Assembly: GCA_913056385.1 (NCBI GenBank)
Contig: CAJXND010000010.1
Location: 1-51,284 of the forward strand
Reading direction: 5' to 3'
Length of the DNA stretch: 51,284 nt
Source of the DNA: an uncultured Ectothiorhodospiraceae bacterium
GTDB taxonomy: Bacteria; Pseudomonadota; Gammaproteobacteria; Nitrococcales; Nitrococcaceae
Of this stretch, positions 26,563 to 36,481 are shown piece after piece. The notes beneath the pieces were generated by a model that was not told the origin of the DNA, ran no database searches, and saw only the letters and a program-made list of their open reading frames with translations. Position 1 is the first letter of the stretch. Each line of letters starts with the position of its first letter. The position numbers were made by a program, and so were the translations under genes.

Positions 26563-27536
26563 ACGGTGAGAATGGTCGAACCGGTGCTCTGCCGCGATTC
26601 CAGCCTCCGGTGGGCGGTGGCCGCATCGGCGAGGGGCAGGCGCTGACCGATCCGCACGTTCAGCCTGCCCTGTCCAATCATCTCGAAAACGGCCGCAGCG
26701 GCCGATTGCAGCTCTTCCGCCGTGGCGATGTAGTCGAATAGTGACGGCCGGGTCAGGAAGAGCGAACCGCCGGCTGCCAGCTGACCCACCTCGATGGCGG
26801 GTGGTTTGCCCGAGGACTGCCCGAAGCTCACCAGCATGCCACGGCGGGCCAGACAGGCCAGCGAAACCATCAGTGTATCGGCGCCGACGGAGTCATAGGC
26901 GATCTGGACGCCGTCGCCCCCGGTCAGTGCTCTTACCCGCTCCAGGACGTCCTCCTCGCGGTAGAGGACGGGATGGTGGCAGCCATTGGCTTTTGCCAGC
27001 TCGGCCTTTTCGGGGCTGCCCACGGTTCCGATGACGGTCGCGCCCAGATGGCTGGCCCACTGGCAGAGGAGTAGCCCGACGCCACCCGCCGCGGCGTGGA
27101 TCAGTACCCGGTCGCCCGGGCGCACGGCATGGACCTGTTGCAGAAGGACATGCGCCGTCATGCCCTTGAGCATGACGGCTGCTGCCTGTTCGTTGCTGAT
27201 GGACGCCGGCAGTGGCACGAGCCGGTCTGCCGGCATGACCCGCTCGGCGGCATAGGCCCCCAGCGGCCCGCCGGCATAGGCCACCCGCCGGCCCGGCCGG
27301 AGCGTTTTGACGCCCTCGCCGGCGGCAACAACCTCACCTGCGCCTTCCAGGCCGGGCGTAAACGGCAGATTGCCGGCCGGGTAAAGCCCGGTACGGAAGT
27401 AGACGTCGATGTAATTCACGCCGATGTGCGTCTGACGCACGAGAACCTCGCCGGGTCCGGGCGCGCGGACCTCGATCGACTCGTGCCGCAGCTGCTCGGG
27501 ACCGCCGACTTCGTGGACACGGATGGCTTCAGTCAT
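26559..27536 (-). CDS. qor: NADPH:quinone oxidoreductase (zinc-independent MDR)
   Basis: This is a medium-chain dehydrogenase/reductase of the quinone oxidoreductase type, which uses NADPH to reduce quinones. The ATG at 27536 gives 325 residues (E. coli QorA 327). HIGVNYIDVYFRTGLYP is the family N-terminal signature, and AAAGGVGLLLCQWASHLGA is the Rossmann NADPH-binding motif. The catalytic zinc ligands of alcohol dehydrogenases are absent. It overlaps the end of maeB by 8 bp and ends the long minus-strand run. Confidence 0.92.
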   Translation of the reverse strand: MTEAIRVHEVGGPEQLRHESIEVRAPGPGEVLVRQTHIGVNYIDVYFRTGLYPAGNLPFTPGLEGAGEVVAAGEGVKTLRPGRRVAYAGGPLGAYAAERVMPADRLVPLPASISNEQAAAVMLKGMTAHVLLQQVHAVRPGDRVLIHAAAGGVGLLLCQWASHLGATVIGTVGSPEKAELAKANGCHHPVLYREEDVLERVRALTGGDGVQIAYDSVGADTLMVSLACLARRGMLVSFGQSSGKPPAIEVGQLAAGGSLFLTRPSLFDYIATAEELQSAAAAVFEMIGQGRLNVRIGQRLPLADAATAHRRLESRQSTGSTILTV

Positions 27537-29823
27537 CTCTCTCCTCCGATTTTCCGGCGGCCATGACCGCCTCGACGCCGGCAAGTGCCGTCAGATTGAC
27601 GACACCGCGGACAGTGACCGACGGCGTGAGGATATGCGCGGGCTTGGACATGCCGAGAACGATCGGCCCGATGGAGACCGCATCGGTCACCGTCTTCAGC
27701 AGATTGAAGGCGATATTGGCGGCATCCAGTGTGGGCATGATCAACAGGTTGGCCTCGCCGTCCAGTCGCGAGTTGGGGAAGATCCGACGGCGGATTTCCT
27801 CGTTGAGTGCGGCGTCGCCGTGCATTTCGCCCTCGACCTCGAGCGCCGGGTCGCGATCCTCGATCAACTGCAGGGCCTCTCGCATCTTGATCGCTTCCGG
27901 CGCCTCCGACGTGCCGAAGTTGCTGTGGGAGAGCAGGGCCACCTTGGGAACCATGCCGAAGCGACGGATCTCATCGGCGGCCAGTACCGTCATCTCGGCG
28001 AGCTGATGGGCCGAAGGGTTCTGGTTGACGTAGGTATCGCAGAGGAAAAGCGTGCCCTTGGGGGTGATGATGGCATTCATGGCCGCCAGATTGCGGACGC
28101 CGGTGCGCCGGCCCAGGACCTCGTTCACGTAATCCAGCTGGCGATGGTATTTACCCACGGCGCCCGAGAGCATGGCATCGGCCTCGCCGCGGCGGACCAT
28201 GAGTGCCGCGATCACCGTGTTGCGGGTGCGCACAATCTGCCGTGCCCGGTCGGGTGTGATACCACGGCGCTCCATCAGTGAGTGGTAGAGGCGCCAGTAT
28301 TCCTTGAAGCGGGGGTCGTCCTCGGGGTCCACGAGCTCGAAATCGGTATCGATGCCGAGGCGCAGACCGAGACGCTCGATACGCATTTTCACGACGCGGC
28401 GGCGGCCAATGATGATCGGGCGAGCCAGCCCGTCGTCCACCACCAGCTGGACGGCCTGGAGGATGCGCTCGTCCTCGCCATCGCCGTAGACCACGCGCTG
28501 CGGGTTCTGGGTGGCCCGTTCGAAGATCGGTTTCATCAGCAGGCCCGACTGGAACACGTAGGTCGACAGCCGGCGCCGATAGGCGGCGAAGTCCTCGATC
28601 GGGCGGGTGGCGACGCCGCTCTCCATGGCCGAGCGGGCAACCTCGGGCGCAATCCGGGTGATCAGCCGGGGATCGAAGGGCTTGGGAATCAGGTATTCGG
28701 GTCCGAAGGACAGCGGTTTGCCGCCGTAGGCCGCCCGGACTACATCCGATGACTCCATCGTGGCGAGATCGGCGATGGCCCGCACGCAGGCCTTTTTCAT
28801 CTCGTCGTTGATGGTGGTGGCGCCGACATCCAGCGCCCCGCGGAAGATGAACGGGAAGCACAGGACATTATTGACCTGATTGGGATAGTCGGAGCGCCCG
28901 GTGGAGATGATCGCATCGGGGCGGGCCTCCAGTGCTTCCTCTGGCCAGATTTCCGGCGTCGGATTGGCCAGCGCCATGATCAGCGGTTTATCGGCCATGC
29001 GCTTGACCATCTCCGGCGAGAGAACCCCGGGTGCCGAGAGCCCGAGGAAGATATCCGCATTCTCGATGGCCTCGCCCAGCGTTCGCGCCGGCGAGTCGGT
29101 CGCGTAGATGCCCTTGCGGTCATCCATGTACTCGGTCCGGCCCTTGTAGATAACCCCCTCACGATCGGTGGCGATCACGTTTTCCGGACGCAGTCCCATC
29201 GAGACCAGCAGGTCGAGACAGGCAACGGCCGAGGCGCCGGCCCCGGAAGTGACCAGCTTGACATCCTCGAAGCGCTTGTCGACCAGTCGGAGTCCGTTGT
29301 AGATCGCCGCCGCCGCGGTAATGGCCGTACCGTGCTGATCGTCATGGAACACGGGGATGTTCATCCGTTCGCGGAGCTTTTCTTCCACCTCGAAGCATTC
29401 CGGTGCCTTGATGTCCTCGAGGTTGATCCCGCCGAATGTCGGCTCGAGTCGCGCAATGGTCTCGACCAGCTGATCGGCGCCTGTCTCGGCGATTTCGATA
29501 TCGAAGACATCAATACCGGCGAATTTCTTGAAGAGCACCCCCTTGCCCTCCATGACCGGTTTTGATGCCAGTGGCCCAATGGCGCCAAGCCCGAGTACCG
29601 CGCTGCCGTTGGTGATCACCCCGACGAGGTTGCCCCGGGCGGTCATCGTCGCCGCTTCGCGTTCATCCTCGACGATGGCCTCGCAGGCCGCTGCAACGCC
29701 CGGACTGTAGGCGAGGGCCAGGTCACGCTGATTGGCGAGCGGTTTGGTGGGCGCGACCTCTATTTTCCCCGGCGTGGGGTAGCGGTGGTAATCGAGTGCG
29801 TTCTGTTTGAAGTCCTCGGCCAT
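27529..29823 (-). CDS. maeB: NADP-dependent malic enzyme with phosphotransacetylase-like domain
   Basis: It oxidatively decarboxylates malate to pyruvate with NADP. It has 764 residues (E. coli MaeB 759). The malic-enzyme half (about 1-425) contains [36 protein letters not shown] and [20 protein letters not shown]. The C-terminal half (about 430-760) is phosphotransacetylase-like, with [20 protein letters not shown]; in E. coli this domain gives acetyl-CoA regulation rather than catalysis. It lies 18 bp after the hydrolase gene in the run with pyruvate dehydrogenase, which uses its product. Confidence 0.96.
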   Translation of the reverse strand: MAEDFKQNALDYHRYPTPGKIEVAPTKPLANQRDLALAYSPGVAAACEAIVEDEREAATMTARGNLVGVITNGSAVLGLGAIGPLASKPVMEGKGVLFKKFAGIDVFDIEIAETGADQLVETIARLEPTFGGINLEDIKAPECFEVEEKLRERMNIPVFHDDQHGTAITAAAAIYNGLRLVDKRFEDVKLVTSGAGASAVACLDLLVSMGLRPENVIATDREGVIYKGRTEYMDDRKGIYATDSPARTLGEAIENADIFLGLSAPGVLSPEMVKRMADKPLIMALANPTPEIWPEEALEARPDAIISTGRSDYPNQVNNVLCFPFIFRGALDVGATTINDEMKKACVRAIADLATMESSDVVRAAYGGKPLSFGPEYLIPKPFDPRLITRIAPEVARSAMESGVATRPIEDFAAYRRRLSTYVFQSGLLMKPIFERATQNPQRVVYGDGEDERILQAVQLVVDDGLARPIIIGRRRVVKMRIERLGLRLGIDTDFELVDPEDDPRFKEYWRLYHSLMERRGITPDRARQIVRTRNTVIAALMVRRGEADAMLSGAVGKYHRQLDYVNEVLGRRTGVRNLAAMNAIITPKGTLFLCDTYVNQNPSAHQLAEMTVLAADEIRRFGMVPKVALLSHSNFGTSEAPEAIKMREALQLIEDRDPALEVEGEMHGDAALNEEIRRRIFPNSRLDGEANLLIMPTLDAANIAFNLLKTVTDAVSIGPIVLGMSKPAHILTPSVTVRGVVNLTALAGVEAVMAAGKSEERDD

Positions 29824-29841
29824 GGTTCTTCCTCGGGGTGC

Positions 29842-30636
29842 TCACGGGTTGTTTTTATCGCTCAAGAAGGTCTGCAGATCGGTACCGAATCGCTCGGGGT
29901 CCTCGGCATGGACCCAGTGCCCGACGCCTGCATAGGACATGATCGTGGCGTCGGGGAAGTGCCTTGCGATGGCGGCACGGCCGCGATCATCGACATAGCC
30001 GGATACCTCGCCGTGGATGAACTCGACGGGTGCATCGCGGAATGTGCCGAGCCCGGCGGGCCACCCCTGAATGACCGGCAGCTGGTCGGCAAGGATGTCC
30101 AACGGGATGCGCCACTGCCACTGTTCGCCCTGACGCTGGAGATTGGTGAGCAGGAACTGGCGCACGGCGGCATGCGGAATGGATTCGGCCAGGGCTGAAT
30201 CAACATCCTCGCGGCGGCGTATCGTGCCCGGGTCCACCTCGCGCATGGCCCGGATGATGCGGCCGTGCTCGGCGGAGTGGTCGTACGCCATCGGCGCAAT
30301 GTCCACCACCATCAGACGCTCGACCCGCGGGGGAGCCGTCAGTGCCAGTGCCATGGCCACCTTGCCCCCCATGCTGTGTCCGACCAGGCTGGCCCGGTCA
30401 ATGCCTTCCCGGTCGAGCAGGGCCAGCACATCGGCGGCCATCCGCCGATAGTCCATATCCGGATGACTCGGTGAGCGGCCATGGTTTCTCAGGTCGGGCA
30501 GCAGGGTTCGGTGGTCTGCCCCGAACGGACGGGCGATACCGCGCCAGTTGTTTCCCGAGCCGTAGAGGCCATGCAGCATGACCAGCGCCGGCCCGGTCCC
30601 CGAAGACTGGCAGGCGAGTTCGACGGTCCCGCTCAT
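29842..30636 (-). CDS. Alpha/beta-fold hydrolase (YbfF-like)
   Basis: This 264-residue cytoplasmic hydrolase resembles E. coli YbfF, an acyl-CoA-active esterase. LVMLHGLYGSGNNWRGIAR forms the oxyanion region, DLRNHGRSPSHPDMDY follows it, and the nucleophile Ser88 is in LVGHSMGGKVAMALAL. The C-terminal catalytic His is in GVGHWVHAEDPERF. The true substrate is unknown. Its ATG overlaps the gdhB stop by 4 bp. Confidence 0.9.
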   Translation of the reverse strand: MSGTVELACQSSGTGPALVMLHGLYGSGNNWRGIARPFGADHRTLLPDLRNHGRSPSHPDMDYRRMAADVLALLDREGIDRASLVGHSMGGKVAMALALTAPPRVERLMVVDIAPMAYDHSAEHGRIIRAMREVDPGTIRRREDVDSALAESIPHAAVRQFLLTNLQRQGEQWQWRIPLDILADQLPVIQGWPAGLGTFRDAPVEFIHGEVSGYVDDRGRAAIARHFPDATIMSYAGVGHWVHAEDPERFGTDLQTFLSDKNNP

Positions 30637-33600
30637 GCATTCTGCTCCTGCGGATTGGCGGCGACATGGCGGAGTTCCTGCATCGCGACGCCGAGCATGG
30701 CCGGGTCGGCCTGTGCCGTGCCCGTGACCTGTTCGATGGTCTCACGCAGGTAGTCGATACGATTGCCCCGGGTGGCCAGCCACTCCGCCACCCGGCCATC
30801 GGCGTCAGTCGGCGCCGTGCTGCAGAGGATGGCCTCGGTCAGCCGACGATGTTCGCGGTGCAGGGACTCCATCAGGCCGATGCGATACCTCGCTTCCCAA
30901 TCGCTGTCGGGGGTGAAGTCGGCGATGGCCTCGTTGAGGTCGCCGAGGCCAAGCTGATCCGCTGCCCGGAAGTGGATACGCGCCGTCTCCGCCAGATCGG
31001 CGCCCGCCATCGCCGCGGCGGCACTGATGTCCAACGCCGGGTAGAGCCGCGGCAGACGGCTCATGCGATCGGCCAGTTCGCCGGGAATGCCGGCATCCAG
31101 GTGTCGCTGGCGATCGCGCGCCAGGCGCTCCAGCGCCGGCTCGGGAAGCAGCTCCGGCAGGGCGTCGTCGAGGGTGCGGATCGCGGTGTGCATCCGATCG
31201 ATGGCAATCCCGGTGCTGCTCATGGCCGGCTGATGGCGAAGCAGCCAGCGGGTGGCACGCTCCTGCAGGTCACAGATGCGGTGGAGGAGGCGTTGCTGCT
31301 CGGCGGTGGCCACCTGATTGTCTAGGCCGTCGATTTCCCGCCACAGGCTGCGCAGGCCGTAGATATCGCGGGCGGCGATGTAGGCCCGGACCGTCTCGGG
31401 CAGATCGGCTCCGGTTGCCTCTGTCACCCGCATTAGGAACGTCGCGCCCATGCGGTTCAGAACATGATTGGCGAGATTGGTGGCGATGATCTCGCGACGC
31501 AGCGGATGCCGGTCGATGCGTGCGGAAAAGCGCTCCCGTAGCGGCTTCGGGAAGTAATCCAGCAGTTCGTCGAGGTTCTCTTCCCCCTCCACCAGCGGCG
31601 AATCGAGTAGCTGTTCGAAGCTGCGGATCTTGCTATAGGCGAGCAGGATGGCCAGCTCGGGCCGAGTCAGACCGCGGCCCTGCTGCTCGCGCTCTGCGAG
31701 CATCTCGTCATCGGGCAGCTGCTCCACCGCGCGATCGAGTCGCCCCTCGCGCTCCAGTCGCCGCATGCAGCGGCCCTGTTCGGGCAGTCTGCCCGGGGCC
31801 CGGTCGAGCATCAGGCTCAATGCCTGGGTCTGGCGGTAATTATTGGCCAGGACATGCGTGGCGACGGCATCGGTCATTTCCTCGAGCAGGGCGTTGCGCT
31901 GCTTCATGGTGAGGTCGCCGTCATCGACAACGCCGTTCATCAGGACCTTGATGTTGACCTCGTGGTCGGAGCAGTCCACGCCGCCGGAGTTATCGATGGC
32001 GTCGTTGTTGATACGCCCGCCCGCCAGCGCGAAAACGACTCGTCCCAGGGGGGTCACGCCCAGATTGCCGCCCTCGCCGATGACCCGGCAGCGCAGATCT
32101 TCGGCATCGACCCGCAATGCGTCGTTACCCTTGTCGCCCACCTCGGCATGGCTCTCTGAGGCGGCCTTGATGTAGGTCCCGATGCCCCCGTTCCAGAGCA
32201 GGTCCACCGGGGCCCGCAGGATCGCGGAAATCAGGTCGTTGGGCGTCAGTTTCTCGGCATCAATGCCCAGTGCCCGCCGCGCCGGCGCTGCCAGACGGAT
32301 GGATTTGGCGCTGCGGGGCCAGATGCCCCCACCCTCGGAGAGCAGGGATTCGTCATAGTCGGCCCAGCTCGAACGCGACAGGGCGAACAGTCGCTCACGC
32401 TCGGCGTAGCTGCCTGCCGGATCGGGATCAGGATCGATGAATATGTGCCGGTGATCGAAGGCCGCGATCAGCCGGGTGGTGTCTGACTGGAGCATGCCAT
32501 TGCCGAATACGTCCCCGGACATGTCACCAATACCGACGACACTGAAGGGCTCGGTCTGGATATCGCGGCCCAGCTCCCGAAAATGCCGCTGCACTGCAAC
32601 CCATGCGCCCCGCGCCGTGATGCCCATCCGCTTGTGGTCATAGCCGGTGGAGCCGCCGGAGGCAAAGGCGTCGTGGAGCCAGAAGTCGTAGGCTTCGGCG
32701 ATCGCATTGGCTTCGTCCGAGAAGCTGGCCGTTCCCTTGTCCGCGGCCACCACCAGATAGGGGTCGTCGTCGTCATGCCGGATCACCTCCGCTGGCGGCG
32801 CCACCCGGCCGTCGACGATGTTGTCGGTGACATCCAGCAGGCCACGAATGAACAGCCGGTAACAGGCGAGCACCTCCTTCTGTCGGGCACTGCGCTCCCG
32901 GGGAAGCTGCTTGCAGACGAAACCCCCCTTTGCTCCGACCGGAACGATCAGGGCGTTCTTCACCATCTGCGCCTTCATCAGTCCGAGGATTTCGGTGCGA
33001 TAGTCCTCGGGGCGCTCCGACCAGCGCAACCCGCCCCGGGCCACCTTGCCGCCGCGCAGGTGGACGCCTTCAACGCGGGGTGAACTGACGAAGATCTCGA
33101 AGGCGGGGACCGGCTTCGGGAGGCCCGGAATCGTCTCGGGCTGGAGTTTGAAGGCCAGGTTGTCGCGATACTGACCCTGCTCGTCCGTGCGGAAGAAATT
33201 GGTTCTGACGGTGGCCAGTATCGCCGCGAGCATGCGCCGGAGAATGCGATCCTCGTCGAGACTCGCGACGGACTCCAGGCGGTCATCGATATCCCCGGCC
33301 AGGCGTTCCGCCTGCTTCGCGTCAGCCGCGCCGGGGGCGAAGCGTGCATGGAAAAGCCGGACGAGCCGAGCGGCCAGTCCGGGGTGGGCAGCGAGCGTGG
33401 CTTCCACGTAGGGCTGACTGTAGGCGGTACCCGCCTGCCGCAGATACTGCGCGTAGGCCCGGAGGATGACGATATCGCGCCAGCTCAGCCCGGCCAGCAG
33501 GATCAGGCGATTGAAGCCGTCATCGTCGGCCTGATGGCGCCAGATTGCCGCGAATCCGTTCTGGAAGGCATCCCGCAGCGTCCCCGTGTCGAGTTCCAGG

Positions 33601-35465
33601 CCGGGGTCGTGGCTCAACCCGAAGTCATGGATCCAGCATCTTTCCGCCTGCAGCGGACGAATGCCGTACGGGCGTTCGTCGATGACCCGGACGCCCATGT
33701 GTTCAAGAACCGGCAGTACGTCGGACAGGCTGATGGGTTCGCCGGCATGATAGAGCTTGAGGCGCAGGACGCCGGCGGGTGCCTCGAGGGGGCGATAGAG
33801 ACTGATTACCAGGCCCTCATTATCGCTCAGGGTCTCGAGGCGCTCGATATCCTGTGCCGCGGTCCGCGCACCGGTATCCTCGCGGTAGGCGGCGCTGAAT
33901 GCCTCGCCGTAGCGATGATGGAGCCGGGTACCCCGCGCCTCGCCGCAGTGATCCAGCAGGGCCTGGGCCAGATCGTCGGACCAGGATCGGGTGGTGGCAG
34001 CCAGTCGCGCCTCCAGGGCATCGGCGTCGACATCACGGTCGGTGGCGCTACCGAAATGGATAATGAAGTGAATACGCGCCAGAACGGCTTCTGATAGCTG
34101 GACGGTGAACTCCGAATGCGCGCCATCGAACGCTTCCATGAGGATTTTCTGCATGCGCTGGCGCACCGCCGTGTCATAGCGATCGCGCGGCGCATAGACC
34201 AGGCAGGAGACGAAACGCCCGAAACGGTCGTGGCGCAGGAAGAGCCTGACACGCTGTCGTTCCTGCAGCTGCAGAATGCCGTGGGCCGTCTCGTAGAGCT
34301 TGTCGACGCTGATCTGGAAGAGCTCGTCCCGCGGATAGGTCTCGAGTATGTGCACCAGCGCCTTGCCGGCATGGCTGTTGCTTCTCAGGCCGGCATGGTG
34401 GAGTACTGCATCCAGCTTACGCCGCAAAAGCGGGATGTTGCGGGGGTTGCGGCTGTAGGCCGAGGAAGTATAGAGCCCCAGAAAGCGGTGTTCGCCAATG
34501 ACCTCGCCACGGGCGTTGAAACGCTTGATGCCGATGGTGTCCATGTAGCCATGGCGGTGCACGGTGGCCCGATGGCTGGATTTGGTGAGGATAAGCGGGT
34601 CGGGGTCCGTCGCCTGCTCGCGAAGCGCCTGCGGCAGGGCCTCGAAACTCTGCGACAACCGCCCGGCATCATGACCATCGCGCAGGAGGCCGAGCCCGGA
34701 GTCCCGGACGGCCCGGAGCTGCACCGCGTCATGCACTCTGCGCAGGTCGTAGCGACGATAGCCGAGAAACGTGAAGTGATCGTCGAGGATCCAGGCGAGG
34801 AAGTCGTCCACCTCATCCAGATAATCATCGTTGCTGGCGGGGGCGCGGCGCCTGAGTGCCGCCCGGGTGCGCTGTGCCTGCTGGCGCATGGCCTGCCAGT
34901 CGCCTACCGCCACCTCGACATCCTGAAGGGCGGAGCGAATCGCCCCGTCCAGCGCCTGCAGCTGCTGACGCTCCGCCTGGCGGTCGACCTCGATATGGAT
35001 CCAAGCCTCCGTTTCGCCGTCGCTTGCCGAACTTTCCCCCACCGAGGTCGCCCATCCCTCGGTGTCGCGGGCGATTTCCAGCACGGGATGAACGATCAGG
35101 TGGATCATGAGGCCCTGTTCGTTGATGGCCATGGACAGCGAGTCCACCAGGAACGGTCGATCATCGGTGACAATCTGGATGACGGTATGAGTGGATTCCC
35201 AGCCGTTCTGCTCGGGATCGGGGTTGTAGATGGCAAGCGCGGTATGGCCAGGCTGCCGATCGGCGCCGAGACGCCAGTGTGATACGGCTGCCCCATAAAC
35301 CATGGGGATACCGCGGTAGGTCAGATCCTCCGTGGCCATGCCGCCGTGGTAGTGACGCAGGAAGTCCTCGATCAGGGCGCGGTCGGTATCATCCCAGCGG
35401 CGGGCGGCATGGGCCATCAGCCCTTCAAGCTGTTGTCGGCGAATGGTCGCGGCATCATCCGTCAT
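30633..35465 (-). CDS. gdhB: NAD-specific glutamate dehydrogenase, large (GDH-180) type
   Basis: It oxidatively deaminates glutamate to 2-oxoglutarate and ammonium with NAD, a catabolic enzyme. It has 1610 residues from the ATG at 35465 (Pseudomonas GdhB is about 1620). The long N-terminal half contains regulatory ACT/PAS-like domains. The catalytic core (about 780-1200) contains KVARGGLRWSERPEDYRTEI, LMKAQMVKNALIVPVGAKGG, GSTGYDHKRMGITARGAWVA and GDMSGDVFGNGMLQS. The frame extends further upstream (to 35777), but that part lies on the KASIII-like gene and has no family similarity. It overlaps that gene's stop by 4 bp. Confidence 0.97.
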   Translation of the reverse strand: MTDDAATIRRQQLEGLMAHAARRWDDTDRALIEDFLRHYHGGMATEDLTYRGIPMVYGAAVSHWRLGADRQPGHTALAIYNPDPEQNGWESTHTVIQIVTDDRPFLVDSLSMAINEQGLMIHLIVHPVLEIARDTEGWATSVGESSASDGETEAWIHIEVDRQAERQQLQALDGAIRSALQDVEVAVGDWQAMRQQAQRTRAALRRRAPASNDDYLDEVDDFLAWILDDHFTFLGYRRYDLRRVHDAVQLRAVRDSGLGLLRDGHDAGRLSQSFEALPQALREQATDPDPLILTKSSHRATVHRHGYMDTIGIKRFNARGEVIGEHRFLGLYTSSAYSRNPRNIPLLRRKLDAVLHHAGLRSNSHAGKALVHILETYPRDELFQISVDKLYETAHGILQLQERQRVRLFLRHDRFGRFVSCLVYAPRDRYDTAVRQRMQKILMEAFDGAHSEFTVQLSEAVLARIHFIIHFGSATDRDVDADALEARLAATTRSWSDDLAQALLDHCGEARGTRLHHRYGEAFSAAYREDTGARTAAQDIERLETLSDNEGLVISLYRPLEAPAGVLRLKLYHAGEPISLSDVLPVLEHMGVRVIDERPYGIRPLQAERCWIHDFGLSHDPGLELDTGTLRDAFQNGFAAIWRHQADDDGFNRLILLAGLSWRDIVILRAYAQYLRQAGTAYSQPYVEATLAAHPGLAARLVRLFHARFAPGAADAKQAERLAGDIDDRLESVASLDEDRILRRMLAAILATVRTNFFRTDEQGQYRDNLAFKLQPETIPGLPKPVPAFEIFVSSPRVEGVHLRGGKVARGGLRWSERPEDYRTEILGLMKAQMVKNALIVPVGAKGGFVCKQLPRERSARQKEVLACYRLFIRGLLDVTDNIVDGRVAPPAEVIRHDDDDPYLVVAADKGTASFSDEANAIAEAYDFWLHDAFASGGSTGYDHKRMGITARGAWVAVQRHFRELGRDIQTEPFSVVGIGDMSGDVFGNGMLQSDTTRLIAAFDHRHIFIDPDPDPAGSYAERERLFALSRSSWADYDESLLSEGGGIWPRSAKSIRLAAPARRALGIDAEKLTPNDLISAILRAPVDLLWNGGIGTYIKAASESHAEVGDKGNDALRVDAEDLRCRVIGEGGNLGVTPLGRVVFALAGGRINNDAIDNSGGVDCSDHEVNIKVLMNGVVDDGDLTMKQRNALLEEMTDAVATHVLANNYRQTQALSLMLDRAPGRLPEQGRCMRRLEREGRLDRAVEQLPDDEMLAEREQQGRGLTRPELAILLAYSKIRSFEQLLDSPLVEGEENLDELLDYFPKPLRERFSARIDRHPLRREIIATNLANHVLNRMGATFLMRVTEATGADLPETVRAYIAARDIYGLRSLWREIDGLDNQVATAEQQRLLHRICDLQERATRWLLRHQPAMSSTGIAIDRMHTAIRTLDDALPELLPEPALERLARDRQRHLDAGIPGELADRMSRLPRLYPALDISAAAAMAGADLAETARIHFRAADQLGLGDLNEAIADFTPDSDWEARYRIGLMESLHREHRRLTEAILCSTAPTDADGRVAEWLATRGNRIDYLRETIEQVTGTAQADPAMLGVAMQELRHVAANPQEQNA

Positions 35466-36475
35466 GCGGGAAAATTCTCCTCCAGTCTCAGGGCCACGCC
35501 TGCCATGTTGTAGCCCACGCCCGAGCCAAGCAGGGTGACCAGATCGCCCGGGCGGACCCGCCCGTGTTCGATCGCATGGTCCAGTGCAATTGGAACACAG
35601 GCGGAGCCTGTATACCCGTACCGATCCATGAGTTTGGGCGCTCGATCGCGGGCCAGGTTCACCCGGTCGCATGCTTTGTCGATGCTTGCTGCGTTGACCT
35701 GGGTAAAAACCGCCAGGTCCACTGCATCCATGGTAAACCCGCCCTGCGCGGCCAGTCGGCCCATGAGTCGGGGCCATCCCTCCTCGTTGATCTCCGGCGG
35801 GTAGCGCTCATTGAGCCGAACGCGGGTGCGGCCCGCGTCCACCGCCGCGTGACTGGCCGGTTCCGCCGTCCCGCCGGCAGCGATGTTCCAGTGGCCGGCG
35901 TACCGACCGTCGGCCAGAAAGGCGCTGGCCAGTAGTCCCGGCCCTCGGGTGGGCTCGACAATCGCGGCCCCTGCGCCGTCCCCGTAGAAGAAGCTCATCG
36001 GGTCATCGGGGTCGGCGAGCCGTTGCATCAGATAGGCGCCGATCACCAGCACCCGCCGGATGCTCGGGTTGACGGTCACCAGACCGACCGCCGTGGCGAG
36101 TGCCGTGGGGAAGGAGGCACAGGCGCAGCCGATGTCGAAAGTCCCGGCATTGGAGGCGCCGAGCTTGGTCTGGACGATGACGCTGGTGGCCGGGGTGATC
36201 TGATCGGGTGTGTCGGTACCGAGGATGATCAGGTCAAGGTCGGCAGGCTGGCACTCTGCCCGGGCCATGGCCTGTCGGGCAGCCTCCACCGCCAGGTCGG
36301 AAGTCGCCTGGCCGGGGTCGGCGCGGTAACGCTGCAGGATGCCCGAGCGGGCCTCGAAGCCGTCGATGATCTCTGCACGGTCGGACGGGGCAAACCGCGA
36401 CCGCAGCTCGTCGTTGGTCACCAGGCGCTCCGGCAGGTAGCGCCCCGTGGCAACGACGGTGGCGGTCCGAGTCAT
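35462..36475 (-). CDS. KASIII-like thiolase-fold protein with altered active site
   Basis: This 337-residue protein has the FabH/KASIII fold, clear throughout (start MTRTATVVATGRYLPERLVT; FFYGDGAGAAIVEP; PGDLVTLLGSGVGYNMAGVA). The nucleophile is kept: Cys119 in IGCACASF. The other two catalytic residues are not. FabH His244 (PHQAN) corresponds to Thr258 in VFTQVN, and Asn274 (GNTS) to Tyr288 in RYGYTGSACVPIAL. Normal decarboxylative condensation is therefore doubtful; an acyltransferase, thioesterase-like or binding role is possible. It lies 6 bp after lpdA and overlaps gdhB, so it is cotranscribed with central metabolism genes, not with fab genes. Confidence 0.85.
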   Translation of the reverse strand: MTRTATVVATGRYLPERLVTNDELRSRFAPSDRAEIIDGFEARSGILQRYRADPGQATSDLAVEAARQAMARAECQPADLDLIILGTDTPDQITPATSVIVQTKLGASNAGTFDIGCACASFPTALATAVGLVTVNPSIRRVLVIGAYLMQRLADPDDPMSFFYGDGAGAAIVEPTRGPGLLASAFLADGRYAGHWNIAAGGTAEPASHAAVDAGRTRVRLNERYPPEINEEGWPRLMGRLAAQGGFTMDAVDLAVFTQVNAASIDKACDRVNLARDRAPKLMDRYGYTGSACVPIALDHAIEHGRVRPGDLVTLLGSGVGYNMAGVALRLEENFPA

Positions 36476-36481
36476 GGGCGG

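Noticed and set aside
35466-35777. N-terminal extension of the gdhB frame by about 104 residues
   Set aside because: It overlaps the conserved KASIII-like coding region in another frame, and known GDH-180 proteins begin near the ATG at 35465.
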